Assembly: GCF_018918025.1 (NCBI RefSeq)
Contig: NZ_JAHLPT010000011.1
Span: 1 to 64,000 of the forward strand
Reading direction: 5' to 3'
Source of the DNA: Oscillibacter sp. MSJ-31
GTDB lineage: Bacteria > Bacillota > Clostridia > Oscillospirales > Oscillospiraceae
Length of the DNA: 64,000 bases
Position 1 is the first letter of the stretch; the number at the start of each line of letters is the position of its first letter. Both the position numbers and the translations under genes were made by a program. The notes under the pieces were generated by a model. That model was not told the origin of the DNA, did not search any database, and saw nothing but the letters and a program-made list of their open reading frames with translations. Positions 14,409 through 25,145 of the stretch are shown here, piece by piece.

Positions 14409-16235
14409 TTATTTTCTGATCTTATCCAGTTTTTTGAACGGTGCGTAGGCGGTGCCGGTCCACTCCATGCCAAGCTGACCGGAGAATTCCAGCAGATTCA
14501 ATCGCACGCCATGGACCACCACGGACAGCAGGCCCATCACGATGTTCAGCCCGTGACCGACGAGCATGATGAGGATGCCGACGACGACCAGCGGCCCCTT
14601 GAAGCCGAGCGCCATGTTGTTAAAGCTCTGCGCGATAGCGAGCGACGCCATGCCGACGGCAAACAGTCGGATGTAGCTCATAATGTTGCCGAAGGCGCTG
14701 ATGGTGTTGAGGAACACTGTGAAGGCGTTGCCAAGGCCCGCCTTGAGACCCTGCGCGAAGGTCTTGTCCGGCGACATACCGCCGAAGCACACGACCAGCA
14801 CGAAGCCGAGAAGGACCACCGCGGCAATGGGCGTGAGGTTCACCTGCTCGCCGATGACGAGGTAGAGCACCACGAAGTACAGCGCGCAGATCGCGCACAG
14901 CCAGCCGAGGTCGGCGACCCAGCTGAGGTCCTTCTCCCGCGTCTTGCGGCGGATGTTCATCACACACGCCAGCGAGAGCTGGACGGTGCCGAGGATGAAG
15001 CAGAATTTCATGACGCTGTTCTGCTGCTGGGTGGTGGTGACGTTGAAATACTCGGGGTAGTTCGCAAAGGTCGGAACGACCAGCGAGCGGAGCAGCGGCA
15101 CGTCCATCGCGCCCTCAAGCCCGAACCAGGTGCCGGTCATCGCGCCCCAGACGATGGTGGCGATGGAGAGCACCCACAAAAGCTGCACGGCATCGGAGGG
15201 CTTCTTGCTCTTCACCGTCAGGGCTGCGGCGGTCAGCAGGAACAGGCAGCCGTAGCCCGCGTCGCCGATGATCATGGCGAAAAAGAGCGTGAAGAAGCCG
15301 AGGAACCAGAACGAAATATCGTACTCGCGGTAGCCCGGCACGGTGCCGAGAATGTCGAACACCGGCGCGATGAGCCGCGTGACCCTGGTGTACTTGATCT
15401 TGGTCGGCACCTTGTCGTCGTCTGCCGCCGGATCGTCCATCGCCCACGCCCAACGCTCCTTCGCGGCGGCGGCCTTGAAGCGCTCCGCCTCGTTGACGGG
15501 GAGGTAGCCGGTCAGCCACACGAGTCCGTCCCCGCTCTCCGAGGTATTGCGCACGGAGGAGTAGTCCGCGTCGTTCTGCGTTTTGAGCAGCTGCTCACGG
15601 AAGCTGGGCAGGTGCTTTGCCGCGGCCTTGAGCTGCGCGCCGCACTCAGAAAGACCGCGCTCACAGTCGGCGATCTCCTGCCGGTATTCGTCAAGGCTCT
15701 TTTCCGGCGGGATGAACTCGCCGGCGGCACAGGAGGCGGGCAGCGCACCGAGGATGGCGACGGTCTGCTGCTTCCCGACCGGCGCGAGCCGCAGGAAGCG
15801 CACTTCCTTGTCCGCCTCGAGCGAGGCGAGGAGCTTTTTGTCCACGCGGCAGAAGTGCAGCTCGAAGCCCTGCGCCTTTAATTCCTTGATCTCGGCGGGG
15901 GAGAAGCTGCCCCAGCCGGCGAGCGTGTCGCACGCGCTGACCGCGGCGGCGCGCTCGGCTTCCAATGCCTTTTTGCGCTCCAGACATGCGTTGAGCTTGT
16001 CGAAGAGCACTTTAAATTGATCGTCGTCGAGCGTTTCCGCTTCGACCTCGCTCCCCCCCTGCTCCTCGAGCACGGTGATGAGCCGCGAGAGCGCGGCGAA
16101 GCGCTCCAGATAGGTCTGGTCGGCATCCGCCTTTTCCGCGAAATGGACGATGCCGAGCGCGCGCAGCGCGTCGAGCAGCTCCGTTTTCTGCGTCTGCGCG
16201 GCGACGATGTGAACGACCTTCATTTTCTCGATCAT
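14409..16235 (-). CDS. ntpI: V-type ATPase subunit I (stator, membrane)
   Basis: This 608-residue protein has a long soluble N-terminal half (about 1-320, with coiled-coil segments such as residues 60-110) and a membrane C-terminal half with seven or eight helices, including the conserved region SYIRLFAVGMASLAIA, whose arginine faces the rotor. It forms the static half of the ion path. Its start overlaps the ntpD stop by 4 nt (ATGA). The length fits bacterial subunit I (600-670). Confidence 0.94.
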   Translation of the reverse strand: MIEKMKVVHIVAAQTQKTELLDALRALGIVHFAEKADADQTYLERFAALSRLITVLEEQGGSEVEAETLDDDQFKVLFDKLNACLERKKALEAERAAAVSACDTLAGWGSFSPAEIKELKAQGFELHFCRVDKKLLASLEADKEVRFLRLAPVGKQQTVAILGALPASCAAGEFIPPEKSLDEYRQEIADCERGLSECGAQLKAAAKHLPSFREQLLKTQNDADYSSVRNTSESGDGLVWLTGYLPVNEAERFKAAAAKERWAWAMDDPAADDDKVPTKIKYTRVTRLIAPVFDILGTVPGYREYDISFWFLGFFTLFFAMIIGDAGYGCLFLLTAAALTVKSKKPSDAVQLLWVLSIATIVWGAMTGTWFGLEGAMDVPLLRSLVVPTFANYPEYFNVTTTQQQNSVMKFCFILGTVQLSLACVMNIRRKTREKDLSWVADLGWLCAICALYFVVLYLVIGEQVNLTPIAAVVLLGFVLVVCFGGMSPDKTFAQGLKAGLGNAFTVFLNTISAFGNIMSYIRLFAVGMASLAIAQSFNNMALGFKGPLVVVGILIMLVGHGLNIVMGLLSVVVHGVRLNLLEFSGQLGMEWTGTAYAPFKKLDKIRK

Positions 16236-16846
16236 CGCGCCGCCTCCTGTAGCTTTTTCTTGGCGATCTTGCCGCGCACGACCGCGGAGGTCTGCTGGTC
16301 GCCGAGGTAGATGCCGATGACGCGGATGTTTTCCCTCGCCTCGGGGATCTTGACCTTTTCAAACAGGTTCACGCGCTGCGCGGTGGAGCGCAGCTCCCGC
16401 TCGAGCAGCTCGACCTGCGTGCGCAGCGTCTTGACCAGCGCGTCCAGCCGCGCGATCTCGCGCAGCGTGACCACGGCGGTGTCCACCCAGAGCGGATAGT
16501 CCGCGACGTCGTAGGAGATCTCCTCGAAGGTCAGCTCCTCAAAGACCGGCACGATCACGCCGGCGATGTTGTGGTCGCGGCAGACGACGTCCTTCGGACG
16601 GATGAGCGAATCGAGCCGCATCCCCTCGGGGAAGCTGCCGTTTTCGGCGAATACCGCGATCCAGCCGTCCAGACCGTCGACGATCTTCAGCCGCTCGGCT
16701 TCGACCTTCTCAAGCTGCGCCGTCACCTGCATCACGACCGATTGGAGCTGCTGCTTTTTCAGCTGCAGCGTCGGCAGATAGCGTTGAAACTGCTTGAGCC
16801 GATCCTTCTGGACCTTCAGTTCATTTTTTGTTAGTTTGACAGCCAT
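16232..16846 (-). CDS. ntpD: V-type ATPase subunit D (central stalk)
   Basis: This 204-residue protein is the axle that turns inside the A3B3 head. It starts with the usual basic, helix-forming stretch (LTKNELKVQKDRLKQFQRYLP) and ends with a second long helix (NLFEKVKIPEARENIR), the antiparallel coiled coil of the family. It starts 10 nt after ntpB, with AGGGAG before ATG, and overlaps ntpI. Confidence 0.93.
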   Translation of the reverse strand: MAVKLTKNELKVQKDRLKQFQRYLPTLQLKKQQLQSVVMQVTAQLEKVEAERLKIVDGLDGWIAVFAENGSFPEGMRLDSLIRPKDVVCRDHNIAGVIVPVFEELTFEEISYDVADYPLWVDTAVVTLREIARLDALVKTLRTQVELLERELRSTAQRVNLFEKVKIPEARENIRVIGIYLGDQQTSAVVRGKIAKKKLQEAAR

Positions 16847-16856
16847 ACGCGCTCCC

Positions 16857-18152
16857 TCAGTTCAAGGCGTCCTTTTTCGGCCATCTTTCCTGCAGGAGGC
16901 TCGTCTTCAGACCCGTTTCGTTCGGCTCGAAGCACTCGGCGAGGATCTCCCAGCCAAGGTCCAGCGCCTCCTCCAGAGGGATGTTCACGCTCAGGTCCAT
17001 CAGCTTCGTTTCAAAGAGGTGGCCGTACTTGAGCAGCTTCTCGTCCCATTCGGACATCATGAAGCCCATGGACTTCTTCTCAAGGCTTTCCTTGTAGGCG
17101 CTGTAGAGACGGATCATGCCGTCCATCAGGGCGCGGTGGTCGCTGCGCGTCGTGCCGTTGACGTTCTGCTTAAGACGCGAGAGCGAGCCGAACGGCTCGA
17201 TGTGGCCGTTCTTGAGGTAATACTGGCCCTCGGTGATATAGCCCGTGTTGTCCGGCACGGGGTGGGTGACGTCATCGCCGGGCATCGTGGTGACGCCGAG
17301 GATGGTGATGGAGCCCGCGCCCTCAAAGTCGACCGCCTTCTCATAGCGCGAGGCAAGGCAGCTGTAGAGGTCGCCTGGGTAGCCGCGGTTGGACGGCACC
17401 TGCTCCATCGTGATCGCCATTTCCTTCTGCGCGTCGGCGAAGTTGGTCATGTCGGTCAGCAGCACGAGCACGCGCTTGCCGGCAAGGGCGAACTGCTCCG
17501 CCACGGCGAGCGACAGGTCGGGCACGAGCGTACATTCCACCGTCGGGTCGGACGCCGTGTGGACGAACATGACCGTGCGGCCCATCGCGCCGCTCTTTTC
17601 GAGCGTGTCGCGGAAGAAAAGATAGTCGTCGTATTTCAGGCCCATGCCGCCGAGGACGATGACGTCGACCTCCGCCTGCATGGCGATGCGGGCGAGCAGC
17701 TGGTTGTAGGGCTCGCCGGAGACGGAGAAGATGGGCAGCTTCTGGCTCTCGACGAGGGTGTTGAACACGTCGATCATCGGGATGCCGGTGCGGATCATGC
17801 GCTTGGGCACGATGCGCTTGGCGGGGTTGACGGAGGGCCCGCCGATGGGGATCATATTTTCGGTCAGCGCGGGGCCGTTGTCGCGCGGCACGCCCGCGCC
17901 GTCGAACACGCGCCCGAGCAGGTCGTCGGAAAACGAGACCATCATGGGCCGCCCGAGGAAGCGCACGGTGTCGGTCGTGCTGACGCCCTGCGTGCCGGCA
18001 AAGACCTGCAGGGAGACGAGGTCGCCGCTGAGCTTGATGACGCTCGCGTAGCTCTCGCCGACGAGGGCAAGGTCGCCGCTGCGCACGCCCGAGGCGCGCA
18101 CGGTCACGACGTTGCCGACGATGGATTCGATCTTGGTATAAACCTTCTGCAT
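16857..18152 (-). CDS. ntpB: V-type ATPase subunit B (non-catalytic)
   Basis: This 431-residue subunit alternates with A in the head and supplies the arginine at the catalytic interface. Visible are [15 protein letters not shown], the region around [21 protein letters not shown] and the [12 protein letters not shown] segment ([15 protein letters not shown]). No Walker A lysine motif is present, as expected. It follows ntpA by 13 nt with AGGAGG upstream. Confidence 0.95.
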   Translation of the reverse strand: MQKVYTKIESIVGNVVTVRASGVRSGDLALVGESYASVIKLSGDLVSLQVFAGTQGVSTTDTVRFLGRPMMVSFSDDLLGRVFDGAGVPRDNGPALTENMIPIGGPSVNPAKRIVPKRMIRTGIPMIDVFNTLVESQKLPIFSVSGEPYNQLLARIAMQAEVDVIVLGGMGLKYDDYLFFRDTLEKSGAMGRTVMFVHTASDPTVECTLVPDLSLAVAEQFALAGKRVLVLLTDMTNFADAQKEMAITMEQVPSNRGYPGDLYSCLASRYEKAVDFEGAGSITILGVTTMPGDDVTHPVPDNTGYITEGQYYLKNGHIEPFGSLSRLKQNVNGTTRSDHRALMDGMIRLYSAYKESLEKKSMGFMMSEWDEKLLKYGHLFETKLMDLSVNIPLEEALDLGWEILAECFEPNETGLKTSLLQERWPKKDALN

Positions 18153-18165
18153 TCTGAAACCCTCC

Positions 18166-19896
18166 TTAACCCGTTACCTTGCTCCGGTAGAGGTCCGTGA
18201 GCTTCGTTTCCTGCGCCGCAAATTCCGGCGTACCGTAGACCGTGCCGTGCCAGTCGAGGAATTCCTGACGCACCTGATTGAAGAAGGCGCGGATCTCCTT
18301 TTTGTCGCTGAGCGCGTAATCGCGCGTGAGCACATCGTAGAGCACATTGAACTCATGCGCCTGACGCTCCGGCTCGCAGGCCGCGTCGATGGGATCGAAG
18401 GAGTTCTGCTGCAGATACACGGCATCGAGCAGCTCGCCCTTCTGGTAGAGAATGTAATCCTCGGCCGAGGTGCCCTCTTCGCCGATGACCTTCATCATCT
18501 GATTGATCTCGCTGCTGCGGCGGAGGATGCCGCGGGCCTCCTCCACGCGCGCCATGTCCACCACGCCCTGATACTTTGACCACGAGTCGATGGGGTGGAT
18601 GGAGGGATACTTGCGCGCGTCGGAGCGCTCGCGGGAGAGGCCGTGGAACGCGCCGACGACCTTGAGCGTCGCCTGCGTGACCGGCTCTTCAAAGTTGCCG
18701 CCCGCAGGGGAGACCGTGCCGCCGATGGTGACGGAGGCGATTTTGCCGTTTCTTAGCCGGACCTTGCCCGCACGCTCATAGAATGCGGCGATGACGGATT
18801 CGAGGTAGGCAGGGAAGGCTTCCTCGCCGGGGATCTCCTCCAGACGGCCGCTCATCTCGCGCATGGCCTGCGCCCAGCGGCTCGTGGAGTCCGCCAGCAG
18901 CAGGACGTTGAGTCCCATCTGGCGGTAATATTCGGCCATCGTCACTGCCGTGTACACGGACGCTTCACGCGCCGCGACCGGCATGGACGAGGTGTTGCAG
19001 ATGATGATGGTACGCTCCATCAGCGAGCGGCCCGTGCGCGGGTCGGTCAGCTCGGGGAACTCCTTGAGCACCTCCACGACCTCGCCGGCGCGCTCGCCGC
19101 AGGCGGCGACGATGACGATGTCGACGTCAGCGTTCTTCGCCTCCATGTGCTGCAGCACGGTCTTGCCCGCGCCGAAGGGACCGGGCACGCAGAAGGTGCC
19201 GCCCTTGGCGACCGGCAGGAAGGTGTCGATGCAGCGGATCTTGGTCACCAGCGTCTCGTCGGGACGCAGACGCTCCTCATAGCAGCGGATGGGCTGCTTG
19301 ACCGGCCAGGAAAAGACCATGCTCAGCGCCTTCTCCTCGCCCGCACCATTTTCCAGCACCGCAACGGTGGAGCGGACGTGATAGACGCCCTTTTCCTTCA
19401 CGCTCTTTACGCGCCAGCCCTCGTCCTTGAGGTCGAAGGGCGTCATGATGAGGTGCGTGAACTGCCCCTCCGGTACGCTGCCGACCGCGTCGCCCGCGAG
19501 CACGGCGTCGCCGGGCTTGACGCAGGGGGTGAACTCCCATTCCTTATCGGGGATGGGGTCAAGGTATACGCCGCGCTCGAGGAAGAAGCCGCATTGCTCG
19601 GCAAGCTTCGGCAGAGGGTTCTGCAAGCCGTCGTACACCTGCGTCAGAAGGCCGGGGCCGAGCTCGACGCTCAGCAGCTCGCCGGTCAGCTCGACCTCGT
19701 CGCCGACCTGAATGCCATTGGTCATTTCATAGATCTGCATACTCACGGCGTCGCCGCTGATGCGGATGACCTCGCCCTTGAGGCGGTCATTGCCGATCTT
19801 GACGAAGCCGACTTCGTTTTTCCGAACGGAGCCCGAGAATCTTGCCGAGACAAGGTTGCCGTTGACTCCGGTCACATAGCCTGTCACTTTCTCCAT
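18166..19896 (-). CDS. ntpA: V-type ATPase subunit A (catalytic)
   Basis: This 576-residue ATP-hydrolysing subunit carries Walker A as GPFGAGKTV, the catalytic glutamate in ACGERAGE, and [21 protein letters not shown]. The V-type non-homologous insert (about residues 110-210) is present, which separates it from F-type beta. The subunit drives ion pumping at ATP cost, or makes ATP from an ion gradient. It follows the DUF2764 gene by 18 nt. Confidence 0.96.
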   Translation of the reverse strand: MEKVTGYVTGVNGNLVSARFSGSVRKNEVGFVKIGNDRLKGEVIRISGDAVSMQIYEMTNGIQVGDEVELTGELLSVELGPGLLTQVYDGLQNPLPKLAEQCGFFLERGVYLDPIPDKEWEFTPCVKPGDAVLAGDAVGSVPEGQFTHLIMTPFDLKDEGWRVKSVKEKGVYHVRSTVAVLENGAGEEKALSMVFSWPVKQPIRCYEERLRPDETLVTKIRCIDTFLPVAKGGTFCVPGPFGAGKTVLQHMEAKNADVDIVIVAACGERAGEVVEVLKEFPELTDPRTGRSLMERTIIICNTSSMPVAAREASVYTAVTMAEYYRQMGLNVLLLADSTSRWAQAMREMSGRLEEIPGEEAFPAYLESVIAAFYERAGKVRLRNGKIASVTIGGTVSPAGGNFEEPVTQATLKVVGAFHGLSRERSDARKYPSIHPIDSWSKYQGVVDMARVEEARGILRRSSEINQMMKVIGEEGTSAEDYILYQKGELLDAVYLQQNSFDPIDAACEPERQAHEFNVLYDVLTRDYALSDKKEIRAFFNQVRQEFLDWHGTVYGTPEFAAQETKLTDLYRSKVTG

Positions 19897-19914
19897 TTCG
19901 TTTCTCCCGTTTTC

Positions 19915-20436
19915 TTATAGGCTGAATATCTGCTGACGGACCTGTCCGAGCAGGGTGTCGAAGGCGGCCTTGCCCTCGTCATGGCGGAAGACGCGCTGCC
20001 GTTCGAGCAGCTGCAGCTTCAGCGCGTAGCCGTAGAGCGCGCAGTCGTCGAAGCTGTGCAGTCCCACCAGCTCATCCAGCCGGTCAAATTCCAGCGCGAG
20101 CAGCAGCCGCTCGCCCTCGAGCGGGTCCTTTGCGTTCACCGCCGCGGTGACGGTCTGCGTCACGGTGGCGTCGCGCTCGTTCGGCGCGGCACAGCTCTCG
20201 CCGCGCTTCACACGCCGCTGATAGGTCAGCTCACCCTGCAGCACGCGGTAGAAGGCCGCCCACCGGCTCACGAAGCCGCCGTCCTCCGAGCGCACCGTCA
20301 GCTCCTCGAGCGAGCGGTAGACCCTGTCGCTCACCGCGCCCCGGCATTGGTCGAGAAACGCGGCGTAATCCAGCGGCGGGGCGTCGCCCGCGCGGAGCAT
20401 CGGCAGGCTCGAGATCAAGTAGTAATAGGAAGCCAA
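19915..20436 (-). CDS. V-type ATPase-associated DUF2764 subunit (C-like)
   Basis: This 173-residue protein starts ASYYYLISSLPMLR, the signature of the DUF2764 family, which in spirochaetes, chlamydiae and Bacteroidetes lies between the E and A genes and is thought to stand in for subunit C, linking stalk and ring. No canonical C, F or G gene occurs in this operon. The start is a TTG (20434-20436 on the minus strand) with GGAGGG 9 nt upstream; no in-frame ATG is close. Confidence 0.85.
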   Translation of the reverse strand: MASYYYLISSLPMLRAGDAPPLDYAAFLDQCRGAVSDRVYRSLEELTVRSEDGGFVSRWAAFYRVLQGELTYQRRVKRGESCAAPNERDATVTQTVTAAVNAKDPLEGERLLLALEFDRLDELVGLHSFDDCALYGYALKLQLLERQRVFRHDEGKAAFDTLLGQVRQQIFSL

Positions 20437-20448
20437 GAGCGTCCCTCC

Positions 20449-21009
20449 TTAAATGCGCAGCTCGCGGAAGAAGGGGGCGAGCTGCTCCGCCAGCTCCTCG
20501 TCGGAGCAGTCGATGTAGCCCGAGCCGTCCTTGGCGCACAGGCGGAAGCCCGTGTGGACCTTTTTGGAGAGCCGCAGCTCCAGCCCCGCCTTGAGCTCGC
20601 CGGCGAGCTCGCTTTTGAGCGCGTCCGTGACGGAGGCGACCTCCGCGGCGTAGGCGGAGGCGTCCTCGCCCTGCAGCGCGGCGGTGATGAGCGACGCGAG
20701 CATCTTATCGTCAAGCGCCTTGCGCGTGTCCTGCGCGAGCAGCTTCGTCAGCTCCGCGCCGATCTCCTGCCGGAAGGCGAGCACCGCGTCGCGCTTCGCC
20801 TGCTCCGCGCTGAGCTGAGCGCTGGCCTTGAACACGCCGATCTCCGCCTGCGCGTCCGCACGCAGCTTGTCCGCCTCGCTCCTCGCGTCGGCGACGATCT
20901 TTTCCGCCTGCGCCTTGGCGTCGGCAAGGATCTGCGCGGCCTCGCGGTTCGCGCTCTCGATGCCGTCCTTTTTGATGGAGGATACCAGATCCTGAATTTG
21001 AAGCTCCAT
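20449..21009 (-). CDS. ntpE: V-type ATPase subunit E (peripheral stalk)
   Basis: This 186-residue protein begins ELQIQDLVSSIKKDGIE, followed by a long alanine/glutamate-rich helix (about residues 20-85) and a small globular C-terminal domain, the plan of the peripheral-stalk E subunit. ATG 21009 is chosen because an upstream frame extension (15 codons) has no family similarity. It is the first gene of the operon; a promoter lies 51-79 bp upstream. Confidence 0.88.
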   Translation of the reverse strand: MELQIQDLVSSIKKDGIESANREAAQILADAKAQAEKIVADARSEADKLRADAQAEIGVFKASAQLSAEQAKRDAVLAFRQEIGAELTKLLAQDTRKALDDKMLASLITAALQGEDASAYAAEVASVTDALKSELAGELKAGLELRLSKKVHTGFRLCAKDGSGYIDCSDEELAEQLAPFFRELRI

Positions 21010-21059
21010 AAAATCTGCCTTTCTGTGTTTATGTGAGTAAAATTTCGTAATCAAACTAA

Positions 21060-21088
21060 AATATAGCGCACAATGCCGAAGAAATCAA
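21060..21088 (-). promoter_or_regulatory. V-ATPase operon promoter
   Basis: TTGATT (21083-21088) and TATATT (21060-21065) on the minus strand, 17-bp spacer. Confidence 0.7.
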
Positions 21089-21193
21089 GAAATCGTAAAA
21101 AAATTAAATGATTCATTTTTTCAATAGTGCCTAAAAACCGGGTAATGATGCGAAAAATATTATAACCGTCCGCGCGGGAGCCTAACCGCCGCC

Positions 21194-21222
21194 TTGCTCT
21201 TCCCGTGTCGGTGTGCTATACT
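21194..21222 (+). promoter_or_regulatory. promoter of the gamma-glutamyltransferase gene
   Basis: TTGCTC (21194-21199) and TATACT (21217-21222), 17-bp spacer, 37 bp before the start codon. Confidence 0.55.
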
Positions 21223-21258
21223 GGACCTGATATAAAAGAGAGAAGGAGAATGCTTCCC

Positions 21259-22887
21259 ATGCCTGCCTTTGATCCGCTGACCTACCGTTACGCCTCGCGG
21301 CGCAATGTCGTCTACGCCAAAAATGCCGTCGCCTGCACGTCTGTGCCGCTCGGCGCGCAGATCGGACTGGACGTGATGAAATCCGGCGGCAGCGCCGTGG
21401 ACGCCGCCGTGGCGATGGCTGCCGCCATGCCGCTTTTGGAGCCGACCGGCAACGGCCTCGGCTCGGACTGCTTTGCGCTCGTGTGGATCGAGCGGGACAA
21501 ACGGCTCTACGGCCTCAACGCCAGCGGTGTCGCGCCGATGGCGCTGAGCGCGGAGAAGGTTCGCGCGATGGGCTATACAAAGATGCCGAAGGCCGGATGG
21601 CTGCCGACGATGGTGCCCGGAGCGCCCGCGGGCTGGGCGGAGCTGAACCGCCGCTTCGGCACGAAGCCGCTCGCTGAGCTGTTCGCGCCCGCCATTTCCT
21701 ATGCCGAGGAGGGCTATCCCGTGCCGGTGAACGTCGCGCGGCAGTGGGAGCGCGACAGCCGCCGCATTGCCAAGGCGATGGCGGAGAACGCCGCACCGCA
21801 CGAATACTGGTGGCAGAGCTTTATGAAGCCGGACGGTACGCCCTACCGCGCGGGCGAGCTGTTCCGCTTTCCGGACTATGCCGCGACGCTGCGCTCTCTC
21901 GCCGCGACGGACTGCGAGAGCTATTACCGCGGCGCGCTGATGGAGCGGATCGTCGCGTTCTCCCGCGCGACCGGCGGGTACTTCTGCGAGGACGACTTCC
22001 GCAATTACCACCCCGAATGGGTCGAGCCCATCACGCAGGACTACCGCGGCTATACGGTCTGCGAGATCCCGCCGAACGGCCACGGCATTACGGTGCTCAT
22101 GGCGCTTGGCATCCTGAACGGCATGACCATGCCGGAAAATCGCGAGAGCGCCGAGTACTATCACAAGGTGATGGAGGCCATCAAGCTTGCCTTTGCCGAC
22201 ACGAGGACCTACGTCGCCGACCCGCGCTATATGAAAACTAAGGTCAGCGAGCTGCTGGATCCCGCCTATCTCGCCGCCCGCCGCGCGCTCATCACCGACC
22301 GCGCGCTGGAGCCGAGGGCGGGCGACCCGCACTGCGGCGGCACCATCTATCTCTGCACCGCTGACCGCGAGGGCAACATGGTCTCGTTCATCCAGAGCAA
22401 TTATACCACCTTCGGCGCGGGTGTCGCCGTGCCGGGGACGGGCATCTCGCTCCAAAACCGCGGCGTGAACTTCTCGCTCGACCCCGCAAGCGACAACTGC
22501 CTTGCCGGAGGCAAGAGGTCCTACCACACCATCATTCCCGGCTTCCTGCTCAAGGACGGCGCCGCCGTCGGTCCGTTCGGCGTGATGGGCGCGTTCATGC
22601 AGCCGCAGGGTCAGGCCGAGGTCCTCGTCAACACGCTCGATTATCACATGAACCCGCAGGAGGCGCTTGATGCGCCGCGCATTCAATGGATCGGCGGCAG
22701 GAGGCTCGAACTGGAGTGTGAGGCGGGCGAGGCCATTGCCGACGAACTGCGCGCGATGGGCCACGAGATCACGGTCGTGGACGACCGCATTTCGATGGGC
22801 CGCGGTCAGATCATCTGGCGCGGAGAGGACGGCGTTTACACGGCGGGCACCGAGCCGCGCTGCGACGGCGCGGTCGCCGCGTGGTAA
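21259..22887 (+). CDS. gamma-glutamyltransferase family protein (YwrD-like)
   Basis: This 542-residue Ntn-hydrolase is of the gamma-glutamyltransferase family, which cleaves gamma-glutamyl amides such as glutathione after self-cleavage into two chains. The likely nucleophile threonine is in HCGGTIYLCTAD (about residue 370), followed by GNMVSFIQSNY and GTGISLQNRG. GKRSYHTIIPG and GAFMQPQGQ are family signatures. There is no signal peptide, which points to the cytoplasmic YwrD-like branch, often of uncertain substrate. ATG 21259 is preferred over ATG 21250, which overlaps the AAGGAGA site. It has its own promoter and a strong terminator. Confidence 0.9.
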   Translation: MPAFDPLTYRYASRRNVVYAKNAVACTSVPLGAQIGLDVMKSGGSAVDAAVAMAAAMPLLEPTGNGLGSDCFALVWIERDKRLYGLNASGVAPMALSAEKVRAMGYTKMPKAGWLPTMVPGAPAGWAELNRRFGTKPLAELFAPAISYAEEGYPVPVNVARQWERDSRRIAKAMAENAAPHEYWWQSFMKPDGTPYRAGELFRFPDYAATLRSLAATDCESYYRGALMERIVAFSRATGGYFCEDDFRNYHPEWVEPITQDYRGYTVCEIPPNGHGITVLMALGILNGMTMPENRESAEYYHKVMEAIKLAFADTRTYVADPRYMKTKVSELLDPAYLAARRALITDRALEPRAGDPHCGGTIYLCTADREGNMVSFIQSNYTTFGAGVAVPGTGISLQNRGVNFSLDPASDNCLAGGKRSYHTIIPGFLLKDGAAVGPFGVMGAFMQPQGQAEVLVNTLDYHMNPQEALDAPRIQWIGGRRLELECEAGEAIADELRAMGHEITVVDDRISMGRGQIIWRGEDGVYTAGTEPRCDGAVAAW

Positions 22888-22905
22888 AGAAAGCTGCTGA
22901 AAAGG

Positions 22906-22945
22906 AAAGAGCCGCGTTCCCGGTGCAGGGAACGCGGCTCTTTTT
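22906..22945. terminator. strong bidirectional terminator
   Basis: A perfect 16-bp stem (22906-22921 with 22928-22943) between two convergent genes; T5 on the plus strand. Confidence 0.9.
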
Positions 22946-22983
22946 GCGTGCTTGCGGCTTAGCGTGCGGGCTGCGGTCGTGTC

Positions 22984-24384
22984 TCAGAGATTGGCGTGCT
23001 CCATCAGGTCGATGAGCACGCGGATGCCCTGCAGGTAGGCGCGGACCAGAATGCGCTCGTTCGTCCCGTGGACGCCGGAGGCGGCCTCCTCGGGCTCCGC
23101 CATGAAGGGCGAGCAGCGCAGGCAGGTGTCGCAGATCTGCTCGTATTGGTGCGCGTCGGTCGCGCCGACGGTCATGGACGGAACGAACACCACGTCGGGG
23201 TAGTAGCGCTGCATACTGTCCACCACCGTGCGGTAGCCGTAGCCATTGCGCCGGGCCGTGGCAGAGGGATCGTTGGCCTGCTGGTAGCGCAGCTCCACAG
23301 TCGGGTCCTGCACCGCCGCACGGCAGTGCGCCATCACGCTCTCGACCGTGTCGCCGTCGGCAAGACGGAAATTGATGACCGCCTGCATATCCTGCGGCAT
23401 CACGTTGCAGGCCCTGCTGCTGCCCTGAATAACGGTGGGAGCGATGGTCGTGGTGACAAAGGGAAAGAGCGCGGAGGACTGATAGCAGTAGGCCGCAATG
23501 GCGTCCGCGTTCGCGCGGACGTCCCGCGTCAGCGTTCTGAGCGGCTCGGCGGTGATGTAGGGCGCGAGCGTTTCAAACGCGCCCATCATGGCGGGATTGA
23601 GCCGCACGGGGAACGGGCTGCGGACGATGTCCGCGATGGCACAGGCGAGATGGGCGAGCGAGGTGCCGCCGTAGGGGCGGCTCGAGTGTCCGCCGATGGA
23701 GCGGACCGTCAGCTCCAGATCGGCGTAGCCCTTCTCCATCAGATCGACCTGCGCGATGGAAAGGTCGGGCGCGCCGAAGGCCGCGCCGGATTCGATCTTG
23801 CCGCCGCCCTCATCTAAAACGAATTCCAGCGTTACGCCCTGCGCCTTGAGGTGGTCGGAGATCGCCAGCGCGCCGGTGTTGAGCGTCTCCTCATCGTCGC
23901 CGAAGGCGAGGTAGGCGGTGCGCCGAAAGGAACTGCCGTGGGCCAGCAGATACTCCGCGGCCTCCAGCACGCCGAAAACCTGATTTTTGATGTCGAGCGT
24001 GCCGCGGCCCCAAATGAAGCCGTCCGCCACTGCGCCGGAGAAGGCGGGATAGGTCCAGTCCTGCTCCGTGCCCTCGACCACCGGCACCACGTCCTGATGG
24101 GACATATACAGGCAGGGACGCAGCGTTTCGTCGCTGCCGGGGATGGTGATGAGCACGGCGTGGTGGCCGAGCCGCTCAAAGACGCCCGCGCGCATGATGT
24201 GGGGATAGCTCGCCTTCATGTGCGCGTGGAGCGCGTCGAACGTACTGTAATCGGTCAGGCTGTGGTCGGCATAGTTGATGGTTCTGCATTGGATTGCCTG
24301 CGAAAGACGCGCGACCGCACCCTCGGCGTCTAAGTCGGGATAATTGCCCTCGAGGGCAAAGAAATCGGTGATCTTCTTCGTCAT
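22984..24384 (-). CDS. M20 family metallopeptidase
   Basis: This 466-residue two-zinc hydrolase has SHQDVVPVV with the first metal histidine and aspartate, [11 protein letters not shown] with the bridging aspartate, and [11 protein letters not shown] with the catalytic glutamate pair; the lid (dimerisation-like) domain falls around residues 215-345. The closest style is the PM20D1/carboxypeptidase S branch, which acts on N-acyl amino acids or dipeptides. It overlaps the ABC ATPase stop by 4 nt (ATGA) and so belongs to the lysine-riboswitch operon. A role in releasing lysine from imported lysyl peptides or acyl-lysine is plausible but inferred. Confidence 0.88.
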   Translation of the reverse strand: MTKKITDFFALEGNYPDLDAEGAVARLSQAIQCRTINYADHSLTDYSTFDALHAHMKASYPHIMRAGVFERLGHHAVLITIPGSDETLRPCLYMSHQDVVPVVEGTEQDWTYPAFSGAVADGFIWGRGTLDIKNQVFGVLEAAEYLLAHGSSFRRTAYLAFGDDEETLNTGALAISDHLKAQGVTLEFVLDEGGGKIESGAAFGAPDLSIAQVDLMEKGYADLELTVRSIGGHSSRPYGGTSLAHLACAIADIVRSPFPVRLNPAMMGAFETLAPYITAEPLRTLTRDVRANADAIAAYCYQSSALFPFVTTTIAPTVIQGSSRACNVMPQDMQAVINFRLADGDTVESVMAHCRAAVQDPTVELRYQQANDPSATARRNGYGYRTVVDSMQRYYPDVVFVPSMTVGATDAHQYEQICDTCLRCSPFMAEPEEAASGVHGTNERILVRAYLQGIRVLIDLMEHANL

Positions 24385-25133
24385 GCCATTTTGTCCTCCA
24401 GATAGCGGCTGAGAAATTCGCGGGTACGGCTCTCCTTCGGGTTTCCGAAGACCTCACGCGGCGAGCCCTGCTCTAAAATGACGCCCCGGTCCATGAATAC
24501 CACGCGGTCGCTGACCTCCTTGGCAAAGGCCATCTCGTGCGTCACGACGACCATGGTCATGCCCTCCTGCGCAAGGCGCTTCATCACATCGAGCACCTCG
24601 CCCACGATCTCGGGGTCGAGGGCGCTCGTCGGCTCGTCGAAGAGCATGATCTCAGGCTCCATGCACAGCGCCCGCGCGATGGCAACGCGCTGCTTCTGCC
24701 CGCCGGAGAGGCGGCGGGAGTCGGCGTGGATGAAATCCTCCAGCCCGACGGCCTTGAGGTGGCGGATGGCCGTCTCCTCGGCCTGCGCCCTGGGAATGTG
24801 CCGCACCGTCATGGGCGCGAGCGTGCAGTTGTCCAGCACGGACTTGTTGTTGAAAAGGTTGAAGCCCTGAAACACCATGCCGATCTTCTGCCGCAGGGCG
24901 TTGAGGTCGACCTTGAGGTCCATGAGATCCTGTCCGTCGAACCAAATGTGACCGGAGTCGGCTTCCTCCAGCAGATTGATGCAGCGCAACAGCGTGGACT
25001 TGCCGGAGCCGGACGCGCCGATGATGCACACGACCTCGCCGCGGTCGATCTCCAAGTTGATGCCCTTGAGCACGTGGAGGTCGCCGAAGGACTTTTCGAG
25101 CTGTTCGATTTTGATGATGGGATCGTTCGTCAT
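24381..25133 (-). CDS. amino-acid ABC importer, ATPase (probably lysine)
   Basis: This 250-residue GlnQ/HisP-type ATPase has Walker [11 protein letters not shown]-loop region VFQGFNLF, signature [15 protein letters not shown], Walker [15 protein letters not shown] and the H-loop VVTHEM. All catalytic residues are present. It lies between the permease (12-nt gap) and the peptidase gene, in an operon behind a lysine riboswitch. Confidence 0.95.
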   Translation of the reverse strand: MTNDPIIKIEQLEKSFGDLHVLKGINLEIDRGEVVCIIGASGSGKSTLLRCINLLEEADSGHIWFDGQDLMDLKVDLNALRQKIGMVFQGFNLFNNKSVLDNCTLAPMTVRHIPRAQAEETAIRHLKAVGLEDFIHADSRRLSGGQKQRVAIARALCMEPEIMLFDEPTSALDPEIVGEVLDVMKRLAQEGMTMVVVTHEMAFAKEVSDRVVFMDRGVILEQGSPREVFGNPKESRTREFLSRYLEDKMA

Positions 25134-25145
25134 AGCGTCCTCCTG

